A stretch of 64,000 nt of DNA from DASQHW01 sp963837155. Its GTDB lineage: Bacteria > Actinomycetota > Acidimicrobiia > IMCC26256 > PALSA-610. The notes beneath the pieces were generated by a model. The model was not told the DNA's origin. It saw only the letters and a program-made list of their open reading frames with translations, and did no database searches. This document shows, one piece after another, positions 26,351-35,059 of the stretch. Positions within the stretch are counted from its first letter, which is position 1; each line of letters opens with the position of its first letter. The translations under genes and the position numbers were made by a program. The stretch is from contig CAWIMB010000002.1 in the NCBI GenBank assembly GCA_963837155.1, positions 3,162,001 through 3,226,000 of the forward strand. The letters are read 5' to 3'.

Positions 26351-27163
26351 GTGCTGGCGGGTGGGGTGACGTCGGAACGAACATCGCTGGCGGCGTGCTT
26401 CGGCGGTGGCGTCGCGTTCGGGATCGCGTTCGATATGGGCGTGGCCCACGCGTTGCGTGACTCGGGCATCGCGATCGACGAGGGACCGATGCTCGGCACA
26501 TCAGCCGGCGCGTGGACTGCGGGTGCGCTTGCGCTCGGCGTTTCGTTTCCGGACGTCCTGGCGGCCGTGCCCGCGGACCTGAGCTTCAAGCCGACGGCGA
26601 CGCGTCCGGTCGACGTCGCCCGGGCGGTCTACGGCACGGCCCATGACGCTCGCGTCGCGGCCGTCGTTCTCGAGATCGCCGCGCCGCCCCGCCGCCGCGT
26701 GCTTTCGGGGGCGTCGCACTCGATCGCCGACATCGTCGCCGCGTCGTCGTCGCTGGTCGGCCTGGTCACGCCTCATTGCATCGGCACCCGCCGATTCCTC
26801 GATCCCGGCCCGCTCTTCATGACGTCCGCGCACCGCGCGCCCGCCGCCGACGTCCTCGTCGTTGTTGCCCCGATTGCGGGACGCGTCTTGGGCGCACGTG
26901 GTGCCGTCATCGAACGGCAACTGCAGATCGAGATGCAACTCTGGCGACGGCGGACGCGCGGACACGTCCTCTACGTCCGCCCGAACACCGAAGTCACTCG
27001 CCTCGCGGGGAGAAGGGTCTCCGACCTCTTCGACGTCGGGCGCGCACGCGACATCTACGCGGCCGCGTACGACGAGGGTCTTCAGTGCGCGCGGCGCTTT
27101 CAGACTCGTCATCCCACGCTCGCGGCGGCGATTCGCGCTCCCGCGGTCGCCGCGAAGGGCTAA
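26351..27163 (+). CDS. patatin-like phospholipase family protein
   Basis: Soluble lipid acyl hydrolase of ~270 residues. The oxyanion-hole loop is CFGGGVAFGIAFDMG, the nucleophile elbow is GTSAGAW (Ser) and the dyad Asp lies in FLDPGPLFMTS, where DG[GA] is usual. GTG 26351 was preferred, but TTG 26333 and GTG 26366 are also in frame. The stop overlaps that of the convergent cupredoxin gene (CTAA). It is one of three patatin-domain proteins in the window, none linked to a secretion signal. Confidence 0.82.
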   Translation: MLAGGVTSERTSLAACFGGGVAFGIAFDMGVAHALRDSGIAIDEGPMLGTSAGAWTAGALALGVSFPDVLAAVPADLSFKPTATRPVDVARAVYGTAHDARVAAVVLEIAAPPRRRVLSGASHSIADIVAASSSLVGLVTPHCIGTRRFLDPGPLFMTSAHRAPAADVLVVVAPIAGRVLGARGAVIERQLQIEMQLWRRRTRGHVLYVRPNTEVTRLAGRRVSDLFDVGRARDIYAAAYDEGLQCARRFQTRHPTLAAAIRAPAVAAKG

Positions 27164-27603
27164 GCCTCGACGATTACCCAGCCGCGCATCCCGTACGCGA
27201 GATGACCCGGCAAGTGGCACGCGAACTCGTAGCGACCCGGAGCTTCGAAGCGGTAGAAGGTCTCACCGATATCGAGGGCCTTGACCGACACCTCGCCGGG
27301 CACCGGAGGGTGCGCGGCTTCGTTGCCCTGTTGGTGCCTGCGGTGCACTGCGGCGTCACCAACGATGAACTCGTGGGCGATCGGATCGTCGTTGTGCACG
27401 AGGAACTTCACGAGCGTGCCCGGACGCACGTGCAGCGTCGAGAATGAGAAATGACTGTGGCGAATCCCGACGTCGACGGTGACGAGGCCGGGGCCGAGCG
27501 GCGTGTCCCCTTCCGCGTGCGCGGACCCTTCGAGTGCGTATCCGCCGATCGCGGTCGCGGCCGCAACCACAACCGCGAGAGTGATCCGTCCGAGAAGCCT
27601 CAC
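27160..27603 (-). CDS. cupredoxin-domain protein, membrane-anchored or secreted
   Basis: 147 residues. An N-terminal hydrophobic segment (ITLAVVVAAATAIGGYAL) is followed by a plastocyanin-like beta barrel. Type 1 copper ligands are visible: His in DPIAHEFIVG, then Cys-His-x-x-x-His-x4-Met in FACHLPGHLAYGM. GTG 27603 overlaps the stop of the upstream DUF2330 gene (GTGA), so the two are translationally coupled and may form an extracytoplasmic electron-transfer or copper-handling pair; that role is inference. Confidence 0.82.
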   Translation of the reverse strand: MRLLGRITLAVVVAAATAIGGYALEGSAHAEGDTPLGPGLVTVDVGIRHSHFSFSTLHVRPGTLVKFLVHNDDPIAHEFIVGDAAVHRRHQQGNEAAHPPVPGEVSVKALDIGETFYRFEAPGRYEFACHLPGHLAYGMRGWVIVEA

Positions 27604-28658
27604 GCCGCAGCTCCCAGGTTCGGGCGGCGCCGGCCGAACACTCCGGCGATGGCGAACGTCAGCGCCCCGGCTCCCACTGCCGCCGCGACGGGCCACAGAT
27701 TCCAGCCGGTGTCGGTCACGATCGGACGCGCTTGGTCTGCCTGCACGCCAGTGTCGGTGAGGCGCGGCACCGAGTTGCTGTGCGTCGACATCGCGAGGTC
27801 GTAGTCCAGCTTCCCGGCGGTCGTGTCGAGCGGGAGATACGTGAACCACATGCGATCGGGGACCCAGCCCATGCCCTTGTCGGTGCGCAGATCGGAGAGC
27901 AGCTCCGGCGACGCCCACTCGTGACGGGACAGCGCCAGACCGGGCCCGCCCGCCAACAGCTTGGGCTCGCTGTCGGTGAGGATGAACACGTCTGCATTCA
28001 CGGCCTCGTTCTTGTCGAGACCGAGGCCGAGGATGCGTAGCGGCACCCACGGTTCACGGGTCGGCATCGTGAGCATGATCGGTGTGCCGTCACCGGAGCT
28101 CTGACCAAGCCGGCGAGCGCGCGCCGCGTCGAAACGTGCCGCCATGAACACGGGGCTGCGTTGCGAGTAGAAGTCGAGCACTTCCGGCGCGTCGGGCGAG
28201 AGCAAGAAGCCGTGATCGGTTGCCCACTTGCCGACTTCCGCGCCACCGCCGCGCAAGACCGTGATGTCGAGCGCGTCGATCTTCTTTTGGATCAGCACCT
28301 GGGCACCTTCCGTCTTCGCAGCAGCACGATCCTCGGCGAAAAACGCTTGGGGGACCGGTGGTGCGACCTCACGCTGCAGGCGTTGCAGCGTCCAGTCGCC
28401 GCCCCGTTCGACGTCGGTCGGCACCGCGGGCAACGGCACGATCGAGCCGAGCTCCTTGCCCTCGCCGGTGAACTGGAACGACGTCACGTAGCGTTCGACG
28501 CCGTCGTGATACGCGGCGAGTGTCGAAGTGCGCGTGAGACGGATGGTGCCGTTTTCCCCGACCAGACCGGCACAGGCGACTGCCGGCGCCGCGGCGCCGA
28601 TCACCACTGCCGGTACGGCCACGGCCAGCGCCGCCCATCGAAGAGCTCGTGTGTGCAT
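27600..28658 (-). CDS. DUF2330 domain-containing secreted protein
   Basis: 352 residues. Signal peptide 1-29 ending in APAVACAG; the long DUF2330 body includes YHDGVERYVTSFQFTGEG and GSIVPLPAVP near the N terminus, the family signature. A C-terminal membrane segment (LWPVAAAVGAGALTFAIAGVF) with a following basic tail suggests anchoring with the bulk outside. No biochemical role is established for DUF2330. It is followed, with a GTGA overlap, by the cupredoxin gene. Confidence 0.85.
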   Translation of the reverse strand: MHTRALRWAALAVAVPAVVIGAAAPAVACAGLVGENGTIRLTRTSTLAAYHDGVERYVTSFQFTGEGKELGSIVPLPAVPTDVERGGDWTLQRLQREVAPPVPQAFFAEDRAAAKTEGAQVLIQKKIDALDITVLRGGGAEVGKWATDHGFLLSPDAPEVLDFYSQRSPVFMAARFDAARARRLGQSSGDGTPIMLTMPTREPWVPLRILGLGLDKNEAVNADVFILTDSEPKLLAGGPGLALSRHEWASPELLSDLRTDKGMGWVPDRMWFTYLPLDTTAGKLDYDLAMSTHSNSVPRLTDTGVQADQARPIVTDTGWNLWPVAAAVGAGALTFAIAGVFGRRRPNLGAAA

Positions 28659-28777
28659 GCGATCCTCCGAATGCTCTGAAGCTGGGGGTCCGACGACCGC
28701 CGCCTGCCGGGAGTTCCCATCACCGGCAAATCCGCCCGAGCGGTGGCTAGCGTGCGGCCCGGAACGGAGGAACGGCG

Positions 28778-29752
28778 ATGGCTCGGATTGGTCTCGTGCT
28801 CGGCGCCGGCGGCGCGGTCGGGCACGCCTTCCACACCGGCGTCCTCTCCGCGCTCGCGGACACCGCCGGCTGGGACGCTCGCGACGCCGAGGTCATCGTC
28901 GGCACGTCAGCCGGCTCATTGGTCGGTGCCCTGCTGCGCGCCGGCCTCTCGGGTACGGATCTCGCCGCCCGGACCAAGGACATGCCGCTGTCCGCCGAAG
29001 GCCGGCGGCTCGTGACGATCGCCGAAACCGCGCGTGGCGACCAACCACCGATTCCTTCCCGGCCTCCCCGCGCGTCACGCACCGGCGTACCCACGATGGC
29101 GGCACCCGGCGCGTTCGTGCACGCCGCCCGGCGACCCTGGAACGTGCGGCCGGGAGCACTGGCAGCCGCGGCGATGCCCGCTGGCCGCGTCCCTACAGAG
29201 CTGATCTCCACCGGATTGCGGCCGCTGTTCGATCACTGGCCCGAAGGGACCTTGTGGATCAACGCCGTCGAGCTCGAGTCGGGCCGGCGCGTGACGTTCG
29301 GTCGCAGCCGACGTGTCACCACCGATGTCGCCACTGCGGTCGCGGCGTCGTGCGCGATCCCCGGCTTCTTCGCCCCCGTCTCCATCGGAGACGTTCGCTA
29401 TGTCGACGGCGGTGTCCACTCGCCGACGAACGCCGATCTCGTTGCCGGCCTCGGCCTCGATCTGGTGGTGGTGTCGTCGCCAATGTCGATCGCCCGCAAC
29501 GGCATGCGGTTCGCTCCTGATCAACCGGCGCGGCAGTTCTCCCGGATCACGCTCGCGCGCGAGGTGCGGCGGCTACGCAAAGCGGGAACGCCGGTCTTGA
29601 CCTTCCAACCCACCGACACCGTCCTCGACGTCATGGGTTGGAACGCGATGGATCCGTCACGGCGGGCCGACGTCTCCCGCAGGGCGCACACGTCGGCGGT
29701 GCGCCGGCTCGAACGCGCCGACGCGCGCGACCGGGTGGCATTGCTCACATAG
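28778..29752 (+). CDS. patatin-like phospholipase family protein
   Basis: 324-residue lipid acyl hydrolase. LVLGAGGAVGHAFHTGVL is the oxyanion loop; the elbow is VGTSAGSLVGALL with the nucleophile Ser; the dyad is Asp in VRYVDGGVHSPTNADL. A basic, Arg-rich C terminus (SRRAHTSAVRRLERA) follows. ATG 28778 with GGAGG nearby. It lies convergent to the caspase-TIR gene, separated by a hairpin that includes the latter's stop codon. Confidence 0.9.
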   Translation: MARIGLVLGAGGAVGHAFHTGVLSALADTAGWDARDAEVIVGTSAGSLVGALLRAGLSGTDLAARTKDMPLSAEGRRLVTIAETARGDQPPIPSRPPRASRTGVPTMAAPGAFVHAARRPWNVRPGALAAAAMPAGRVPTELISTGLRPLFDHWPEGTLWINAVELESGRRVTFGRSRRVTTDVATAVAASCAIPGFFAPVSIGDVRYVDGGVHSPTNADLVAGLGLDLVVVSSPMSIARNGMRFAPDQPARQFSRITLAREVRRLRKAGTPVLTFQPTDTVLDVMGWNAMDPSRRADVSRRAHTSAVRRLERADARDRVALLT

Positions 29753-29782
29753 CCGTGTCCGACGCCGCCTCCGTCTCGTCCC

Positions 29783-29837
29783 TAGAGCCCCGACCGGCAA
29801 CGTTTGCCGCGTTCCAACGTCACCGGACGGGGCTCTA
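29783..29837. terminator. terminator-like hairpin between convergent genes
   Basis: Inverted repeat with a 10-bp outer stem TAGAGCCCCG (29783-29792) paired with CGGGGCTCTA (29828-29837); inner bases continue with partial pairing around GCCGCGTTCC. The right arm includes the TAG stop (29835-29837) of the minus-strand caspase-TIR gene. Likely a shared terminator. Confidence 0.75.
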
Positions 29838-32021
29838 GTGCGAGAGCACCTGCACGGTTTTTCCGCATTGGATCGCGACGCTTCGAACGGCCACCGGCAC
29901 GCTCAGCTGGACGCCCCAGTGCAATGCACCCGCCTGATCGAACGGCGCGATCTCTCCCGCGAACAGGCCGATGCCGGGCGGTGCGGTCACGTTGCCGGAC
30001 GTGCGAACGAGCGGCACGCGGAGGTCGGGACCACCATCGACACTCAAGATCGCTGTCACAACTGGATCGACGCCCGACGACGGTGTCTCGATCGCGATCG
30101 CGAACCGGTCGGGACCACGCGTGCATGCCGCCGACAGGCGAACGTCGCCCGTCGCCGCGAACGAGGTCGTGGTAACCGCGACGGGGGCCGTCGTCGTCGG
30201 GCCCGGTCTCGAGCTGTTTCCTCCTGAGGTCGCGAGTGCGCCGAGCACGGCGGCCGCGCCGAGCGCGGCGGTACCGACTGCGGCGATCGTTCGCACGAGC
30301 CGGTGCTTCCTCGGCGGCCGGGGCGGACGTCCGGGGCTCGGTGACGGACTCGCCGGTGGCGGCGACGCAGGAGGCGGCGACGCAGGAGGCGGCGGCACGG
30401 GAGGTCGGCGCGCGGCAGGCGGCGGCGTAAAGCTCGGCGGCGCGGTAGCCACCGGCGGTACAGCAATCGGCGGCAACGAGCGGAAGTCGACGCGCTGGAA
30501 GTGCAGGCGCCGCAGCTCCGGAGGCGGAAGCTCTTCGTCGGAAGGAAGCGGCTCCTCCCAATACACGGGCCGTACGAACGACGGTCGCTGCAACGACAGC
30601 GCGTAGTCCCACTCCCTCTGCACGTTCGCCGAGTACATCGAGTTCCTCGACCAGAAAAGCTGGAACACGTCGGCCTGCGCGATCAGCTCGAGCAGTCGCG
30701 CGTCCCACTCCTCTCCCGCACGCAGCCGATTCGAGTCGCGCACGAACTCGTCACCGATGAGGTGCTCGATCGCGGCAACCTGTTCGACGACGGCGAGGTC
30801 GCGATGTGAGTACGAGACGAAGATCTTCCGGTACGGCCGGGCCCGTTCGGGCACGGGGCGATCGAGATCACTCAGTGCCGATGAGGACGCCAGTGTCGAT
30901 GCCGGTGCCGTCGCCACGTCGTCAACTCGAATGGTGAGGCTGATGTCGGCGATGAGCACTGCGTCATAGAACACCGACAGCTGACCGCGCGCGTGGCGGC
31001 CCTCGACGGCGGGCGACGCTCGGAGCCGGAACTGTGCCTCGTACACCTCCCCGCGCCAGCGGAACGCCTGATCCGGCGGATCGAACTCGATGCCTTCGAC
31101 GTACGGCACGAACCGCAAGATCGCACCGCGACCGATGGGTGCCGTGCTGTCGCTTCCCTTCTCGCCATAGGCCACACCTTCGCTTGCAAGTGCATCTGCT
31201 CGTCGCCGTACCTCCTCGGTCTGGTCGATCCACCCGCGTACGGGGTCCTCCACGAGGTCGGCCTTGTGCGCGAAGACGAGCATCTTGTATTCGACGCTCG
31301 GTTGCACCGCACGCGGGCGGTAAACGCTGAACTGCACGTCGTCATCGAAAAGGTTGCGATCACGAAATCTGACGACCGCCATGCCCCGCGCGCGCGTGCT
31401 GGAGACGATGCAATGCGACGGTATTCCGACCTGCTCGATGCGCCGGCGCGCGTACGAGAACAGCTCGTCGAGCGTGATGGTCCCGTCGCGGTCGAGGTCG
31501 GCATCCCGGCCCGCGATTCCTTCTGCGAGCCGGCGCGTGAGACCGCCGTCGAGGCCGAGGCTCCTCGCGTTCGAGACCATGACGCCTACCGCGAGTCCTG
31601 CGAACGACTGCTCGAGCGAGACGAGACGATCGCCGCTCGTTCCGGGACGATCGTCGTCGGCAAAGGTGCAATCGAAGATCACGACGATCGGTTGCCGTGA
31701 GCTGCGGATGACGTCCCGTACTGCGTCGATCGGCACGGCGGTCAAAGGAGTCGGCTGCTCGCCGGCGCGGGACGTGAAAAACAAGCGGCCGTCGTAGTCG
31801 CGCACGACATGCCCGCAGAACAGCACCAACGTCAATGCATCAAGCGGCTGCGGTGAACTCTCCGGAAGCGCGTGCAATATGACCGCACCCGGCGCGTCGA
31901 TCAGCGGCACCACGTTGACGGGAGCGTCGGTCGCGCTGGTAACCGCCGCGAGGAATTCATGTGCCTCGGCCGCGGTCGACTCACCGGCGACGACGATCGC
32001 AGTGGTGATCATGTCCGGCAC
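29835..32021 (-). CDS. caspase-like peptidase - TIR fusion with C-terminal membrane anchor
   Basis: 728 residues from GTG 32021 (GGAG 7 bases upstream; ATG 32012 is an alternative). Residues ~1-215 form a caspase-like (C14) domain with the dyad His71 (FCGH) and Cys118 (FDCTF) and an EF-hand-like insert DLDRDGTITLDELF (175-188). Residues ~228-366 match the beta-rich module that precedes TIR domains in bacterial conflict proteins (FDPPDQAFRWRGEVYEAQFR). TIR domain ~398-515: KIFVSYSHRD and the putative NADase Glu470 in VQREWDYAL. Then a Pro-rich linker (516-570), a TM segment (~575-598) and ~130 outer residues. By family knowledge, such proteins act in immunity or regulated cell death. Last of a minus-strand run. 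Confidence 0.82.
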   Translation of the reverse strand: MPDMITTAIVVAGESTAAEAHEFLAAVTSATDAPVNVVPLIDAPGAVILHALPESSPQPLDALTLVLFCGHVVRDYDGRLFFTSRAGEQPTPLTAVPIDAVRDVIRSSRQPIVVIFDCTFADDDRPGTSGDRLVSLEQSFAGLAVGVMVSNARSLGLDGGLTRRLAEGIAGRDADLDRDGTITLDELFSYARRRIEQVGIPSHCIVSSTRARGMAVVRFRDRNLFDDDVQFSVYRPRAVQPSVEYKMLVFAHKADLVEDPVRGWIDQTEEVRRRADALASEGVAYGEKGSDSTAPIGRGAILRFVPYVEGIEFDPPDQAFRWRGEVYEAQFRLRASPAVEGRHARGQLSVFYDAVLIADISLTIRVDDVATAPASTLASSSALSDLDRPVPERARPYRKIFVSYSHRDLAVVEQVAAIEHLIGDEFVRDSNRLRAGEEWDARLLELIAQADVFQLFWSRNSMYSANVQREWDYALSLQRPSFVRPVYWEEPLPSDEELPPPELRRLHFQRVDFRSLPPIAVPPVATAPPSFTPPPAARRPPVPPPPASPPPASPPPASPSPSPGRPPRPPRKHRLVRTIAAVGTAALGAAAVLGALATSGGNSSRPGPTTTAPVAVTTTSFAATGDVRLSAACTRGPDRFAIAIETPSSGVDPVVTAILSVDGGPDLRVPLVRTSGNVTAPPGIGLFAGEIAPFDQAGALHWGVQLSVPVAVRSVAIQCGKTVQVLSH

Positions 32022-32036
32022 TACGCCACTCCGTCG

Positions 32037-32204
32037 TCAGGCGAAATGCAGAGCGTTGGGCGGCTCGGTGTTTTCGGTGCGAACAACGACGAACTGGGCA
32101 ACGAGGCCGTCGTAGCGGCGGCCCGCGTACGGAGCGGAGTCGGCGCGGCGATAGTTGATGAAGATGCGCAGCCGTCGTTCCGTGCCGCCCGACCCGTCGT
32201 TCAC
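32037..32204 (-). pseudogene. small TIR-like ORF, probable truncated TIR gene
   Basis: 55 codons from GTG 32204. After a short basic leader it encodes RLRIFINYRRADSAPYAGRR then YDGLVAQF, the opening beta-strand and helix of a TIR domain (usual form KIFISYRRDDS.GYAGRLYD). It then ends abruptly after ~20 unrelated residues. The stop is only 15 bases upstream of the caspase-TIR start, on the same strand. Either a decayed TIR gene or a very short TIR peptide; the rest of the domain cannot be found in other frames nearby. Confidence 0.45.
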
Positions 32205-32241
32205 AGGCGAATTGCAGCCGGGCCGCGCCGATCGCGCAACA

Positions 32242-33636
32242 TCAGCTCGAGGGGGGCTTCTCCTCGGCGAGCTTGAGCAGCTCGGTCATGCCGGCTTCGA
32301 CCCCGCCGCACAGCACCCCAATGTCGCTCGCGGTGTCGTAGTCGCCGGTGACGCCATAGTTGAGCATCCCGTTGTAGGAGAAGATTGCGACGCCGACGCG
32401 AACTTGGCTCGCGAGCGGCACGAACGGGAACGCCTCGAGCATCGTGCGGCCGCACGCGTACAGCTGCATCTGGGGACCGGGCACATTCGTGGTGACGGTG
32501 TTGACATTGCGCTGCGGGATGCGCATGGCAACGCGAGTGCCGAGTGCGAGCAGCATCGACGGCGCAAACCCCGAAAGGGAGGTCAACACTTCGCCGGCGA
32601 CGGCCTGCTTCGACTCCTTGAGGCCATCCATTTGCGCGCGGATGGCCGCCAGGCGCTCCGCGGGATCGGCGACGCCGACCGGCAGCTCGGCGATCATCGC
32701 CGACACGCGATTGTTGTACGTGCCGCGTTCGCCCGGCGTGCGTACCGAGACCGGTACCAATGTGCGTACGACGCGACCCTCGACGTTCTCGTCACGCGAG
32801 AGCAGCAGGTCGCGAAAACCGCGCGTGAGGACTGTCAGCACGATGTCATTCACCGTGCCGCCGAGCGCGCGCCGGACCGTCTTCACATCGGCGAGCGTCG
32901 TGCGCGCCCAGTCCCAGCGTCGGTGCGGGCCGATCGGTCCGTTGAGCGTCGACACTTCCGTCGGCCGCACGACACCCGTCCACGCGCGCAGGCCGCGCGC
33001 GGTGTCGCCAACCGATCGCATCATCTGACGGGGCGCGCGCGTCGATGCCCGGGCTGCTCGGAGTTGCTCGTACGGACTCGCGATGAGATCGACGATCGCG
33101 TCGCGCACGAGCCGCACGTTGCCCGGCTCGGCTTCCGGCTCCCACATGTCGGGAAGCGGGCGCGCCGGTTCGGGTTCCGGGTCGAGCACCACCGTGAGCA
33201 GATCGGTGCCGGACACGCCGTCGACCATGCAGTGATGCACCTTCGACACGAGCGCCCAGTGCCCCTGGTCGAGGCCTTCGACCATCCACATCTCCCACAG
33301 CGGCTTGTGGCGGTCGAGATGCTGGGCCATCACCCGGCCGACGAGGTTCCGCAGCTCGCGGTCACCGCCGGGCGACGCCAGCGCGGTGTGCCGGAGGTGG
33401 TATCCGAGGTTGAAGTGCGGATCGTCGACCCACAATGGGCGGCCGAGCTGCAGCGGTACGAACCGCACCTTTTGGCGGTAGCGCGGGACGGCCGGCAACT
33501 TGCCCGAGACCATCGCCTCGAACTCTTCGTACAGGGGCGGTGGACCGGCGAAGACAGCCACGGAACCGATGTGCATCGGGCTCACGGCGTCCTCGACGTG
33601 CAGGAACGACGCGTCTAGTGGGCTCATTCGGTCCAT
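32242..33636 (-). CDS. wax ester synthase/diacylglycerol acyltransferase (WS/DGAT), copy 1
   Basis: 464 residues from ATG 33636, which has AAGGGGG upstream; a TTG at 33651 lacks it. The active-site motif HHxxxDG is VHHCMVDGVSG near residue 145, and PLWEMWMVEGL and the C-terminal TTNVPGPQMQLYACG are family signatures. It esterifies long-chain acyl-CoA to fatty alcohols or diacylglycerol for storage lipids. It is upstream of the TIR fragment and caspase-TIR gene and 74 bases downstream of a conserved-unknown gene. One of three WS/DGAT genes. Confidence 0.9.
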   Translation of the reverse strand: MDRMSPLDASFLHVEDAVSPMHIGSVAVFAGPPPLYEEFEAMVSGKLPAVPRYRQKVRFVPLQLGRPLWVDDPHFNLGYHLRHTALASPGGDRELRNLVGRVMAQHLDRHKPLWEMWMVEGLDQGHWALVSKVHHCMVDGVSGTDLLTVVLDPEPEPARPLPDMWEPEAEPGNVRLVRDAIVDLIASPYEQLRAARASTRAPRQMMRSVGDTARGLRAWTGVVRPTEVSTLNGPIGPHRRWDWARTTLADVKTVRRALGGTVNDIVLTVLTRGFRDLLLSRDENVEGRVVRTLVPVSVRTPGERGTYNNRVSAMIAELPVGVADPAERLAAIRAQMDGLKESKQAVAGEVLTSLSGFAPSMLLALGTRVAMRIPQRNVNTVTTNVPGPQMQLYACGRTMLEAFPFVPLASQVRVGVAIFSYNGMLNYGVTGDYDTASDIGVLCGGVEAGMTELLKLAEEKPPSS

Positions 33637-33710
33637 TGCGACCCCCTTCAAGGCATCCGGCGAGCGTAGCGGCCACCTGGCATCACTGCTGACGGGAACC
33701 TACTGCTGGT

Positions 33711-34451
33711 TCAGAAGCTCAGCTGGGCGCCGCGCACGATGGCTTCGCGCAGACGCGGGGCGTCCAGCCGTTGTTCGACCTCGCGGCCGCGCAACCGGAA
33801 ACGCACGCGGTCGCCGTCGCGTCTCGCCTCGCGCAGTGACCAACCCGGAGCCATCGCCACCGGAAACGCGCGCTCGATGCGCAGCCAACGCGGCAGACCT
33901 ATGGCGAACTTGCGCCAGCGAACACCCCGCAGCTCGAGCCGGACGGTGTCGTCGCGCACGAACGGCTCGACGACGAACGTCGCTTCACTGCCACCGCGGC
34001 GCGCAATGATCTGGTGGTCCGAGACTTCGAGCAACCACTCCCCGATCCGATCGTCGATCCACGCGATCACCGGTTCCAGTGGCGCGCACCCCTCGACCGC
34101 GATGCCCGTCGCGACGAACGTCGGTTGCACACCCGGCTCGAGGCGCACCGAGGCCACTATTCCGAGTGTGTCGAACAAGACGCCAGCCGCGTCTACATCA
34201 CTCAGATCGATGCGCAGCTCGCGGCGGTCGCGGCGACGAAGCAGCCTCATCGAATCGAGCGTCGCGACGACCTGCTGCCCACGAATCGTCAGGTCGACGC
34301 GCTCGCCGCCGAAGCGCGCGACAACGCCGTCGATCATTTGCGCGAGGAGCTCTTCCGCCTGGGCGGGAAAGCGCTGCGCGGCCGCGACCGCCGGCTCTAC
34401 CCACCACGTCGTGAGATCCACCCAGGCGTCGAGCCAAGAGCGTGGCGTCAC
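33711..34451 (-). CDS. hypothetical protein
   Basis: 246 residues, no recognised domain. It contains a predicted beta-rich core (VVATLDSMRLLRRRDRRELRIDLSD) and a basic C terminus; no signal peptide or TM segment. It resembles DUF2993-like lipid-binding proteins in overall layout, but I cannot confirm this. Its ATG overlaps the stop of the methyltransferase (ATGA), so it belongs to the same minus-strand operon as the membrane glycosyltransferase. Confidence 0.6.
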   Translation of the reverse strand: MTPRSWLDAWVDLTTWWVEPAVAAAQRFPAQAEELLAQMIDGVVARFGGERVDLTIRGQQVVATLDSMRLLRRRDRRELRIDLSDVDAAGVLFDTLGIVASVRLEPGVQPTFVATGIAVEGCAPLEPVIAWIDDRIGEWLLEVSDHQIIARRGGSEATFVVEPFVRDDTVRLELRGVRWRKFAIGLPRWLRIERAFPVAMAPGWSLREARRDGDRVRFRLRGREVEQRLDAPRLREAIVRGAQLSF

Positions 34452-35059
34452 GCCTGGACGTTACGGGACAACCGGCACAGTATGTGGAGGTTGCGGTCGA
34501 AGAGCCAACGAGCCGGGACCGGGTAGAGCCTCAGGTCCGTGCGCCACACCTGGATGCGGAGTCCCAGCGTCTCGAAGCACCGACGCCATTGGGCTTCCGG
34601 CCAGTAGTTGTACGGCAGCGCGACGCCGTGGTGCGCGTTGCCCACGTAGTCCATGAGCCGCAAGGTTCGTGTCGCGGCCACACCGGAGGCGAGGTGGTCC
34701 TTGAGCACGATGCCGCGGCGAGCCACTCGAGCCGCTTCGGCGAGGAGCACCGCCGGGTCCTCGGTGTGGTGCAACACGTCGACGAACATCACGTCGTCGA
34801 AGCTGTCGTCGGGATACGGGATCGTCGTGCCGTCGAAGTGCGATACCGGGATGAGCGTGTGGGGCCGGACGAGAACGTCGATGCCCGTGACCTCGAGGTC
34901 GGGTCGCTGTCCCATCAACGTGCGGGCGACGCCGCCGTCGCCACAGCCGACGTCGAGCACACTGCTCCGGGCAGGGATGATCGACGAGAGACGCTCGGCG
35001 AGCAGTTGGATCCGGCGTCCCTGCACGGCGCGCTGATGTGCGCGGCCGATGAGTCTCAT
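34448..35059 (-). CDS. class I SAM-dependent methyltransferase
   Basis: 203 residues. Motif I SVLDVGCGDGGVA, motif II acidic D in VTGIDVL, then MFVDVLHHTEDPAVLLAEAARV (motif IV/V), all typical of class I methyltransferases. The C terminus (YNYWPEAQWRRCFETLGL) resembles those acting on glycans or lipids. ATG 35059 overlaps the stop of the upstream membrane glycosyltransferase (ATGA), so it likely modifies the same envelope molecule. Confidence 0.87.
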   Translation of the reverse strand: MRLIGRAHQRAVQGRRIQLLAERLSSIIPARSSVLDVGCGDGGVARTLMGQRPDLEVTGIDVLVRPHTLIPVSHFDGTTIPYPDDSFDDVMFVDVLHHTEDPAVLLAEAARVARRGIVLKDHLASGVAATRTLRLMDYVGNAHHGVALPYNYWPEAQWRRCFETLGLRIQVWRTDLRLYPVPARWLFDRNLHILCRLSRNVQA

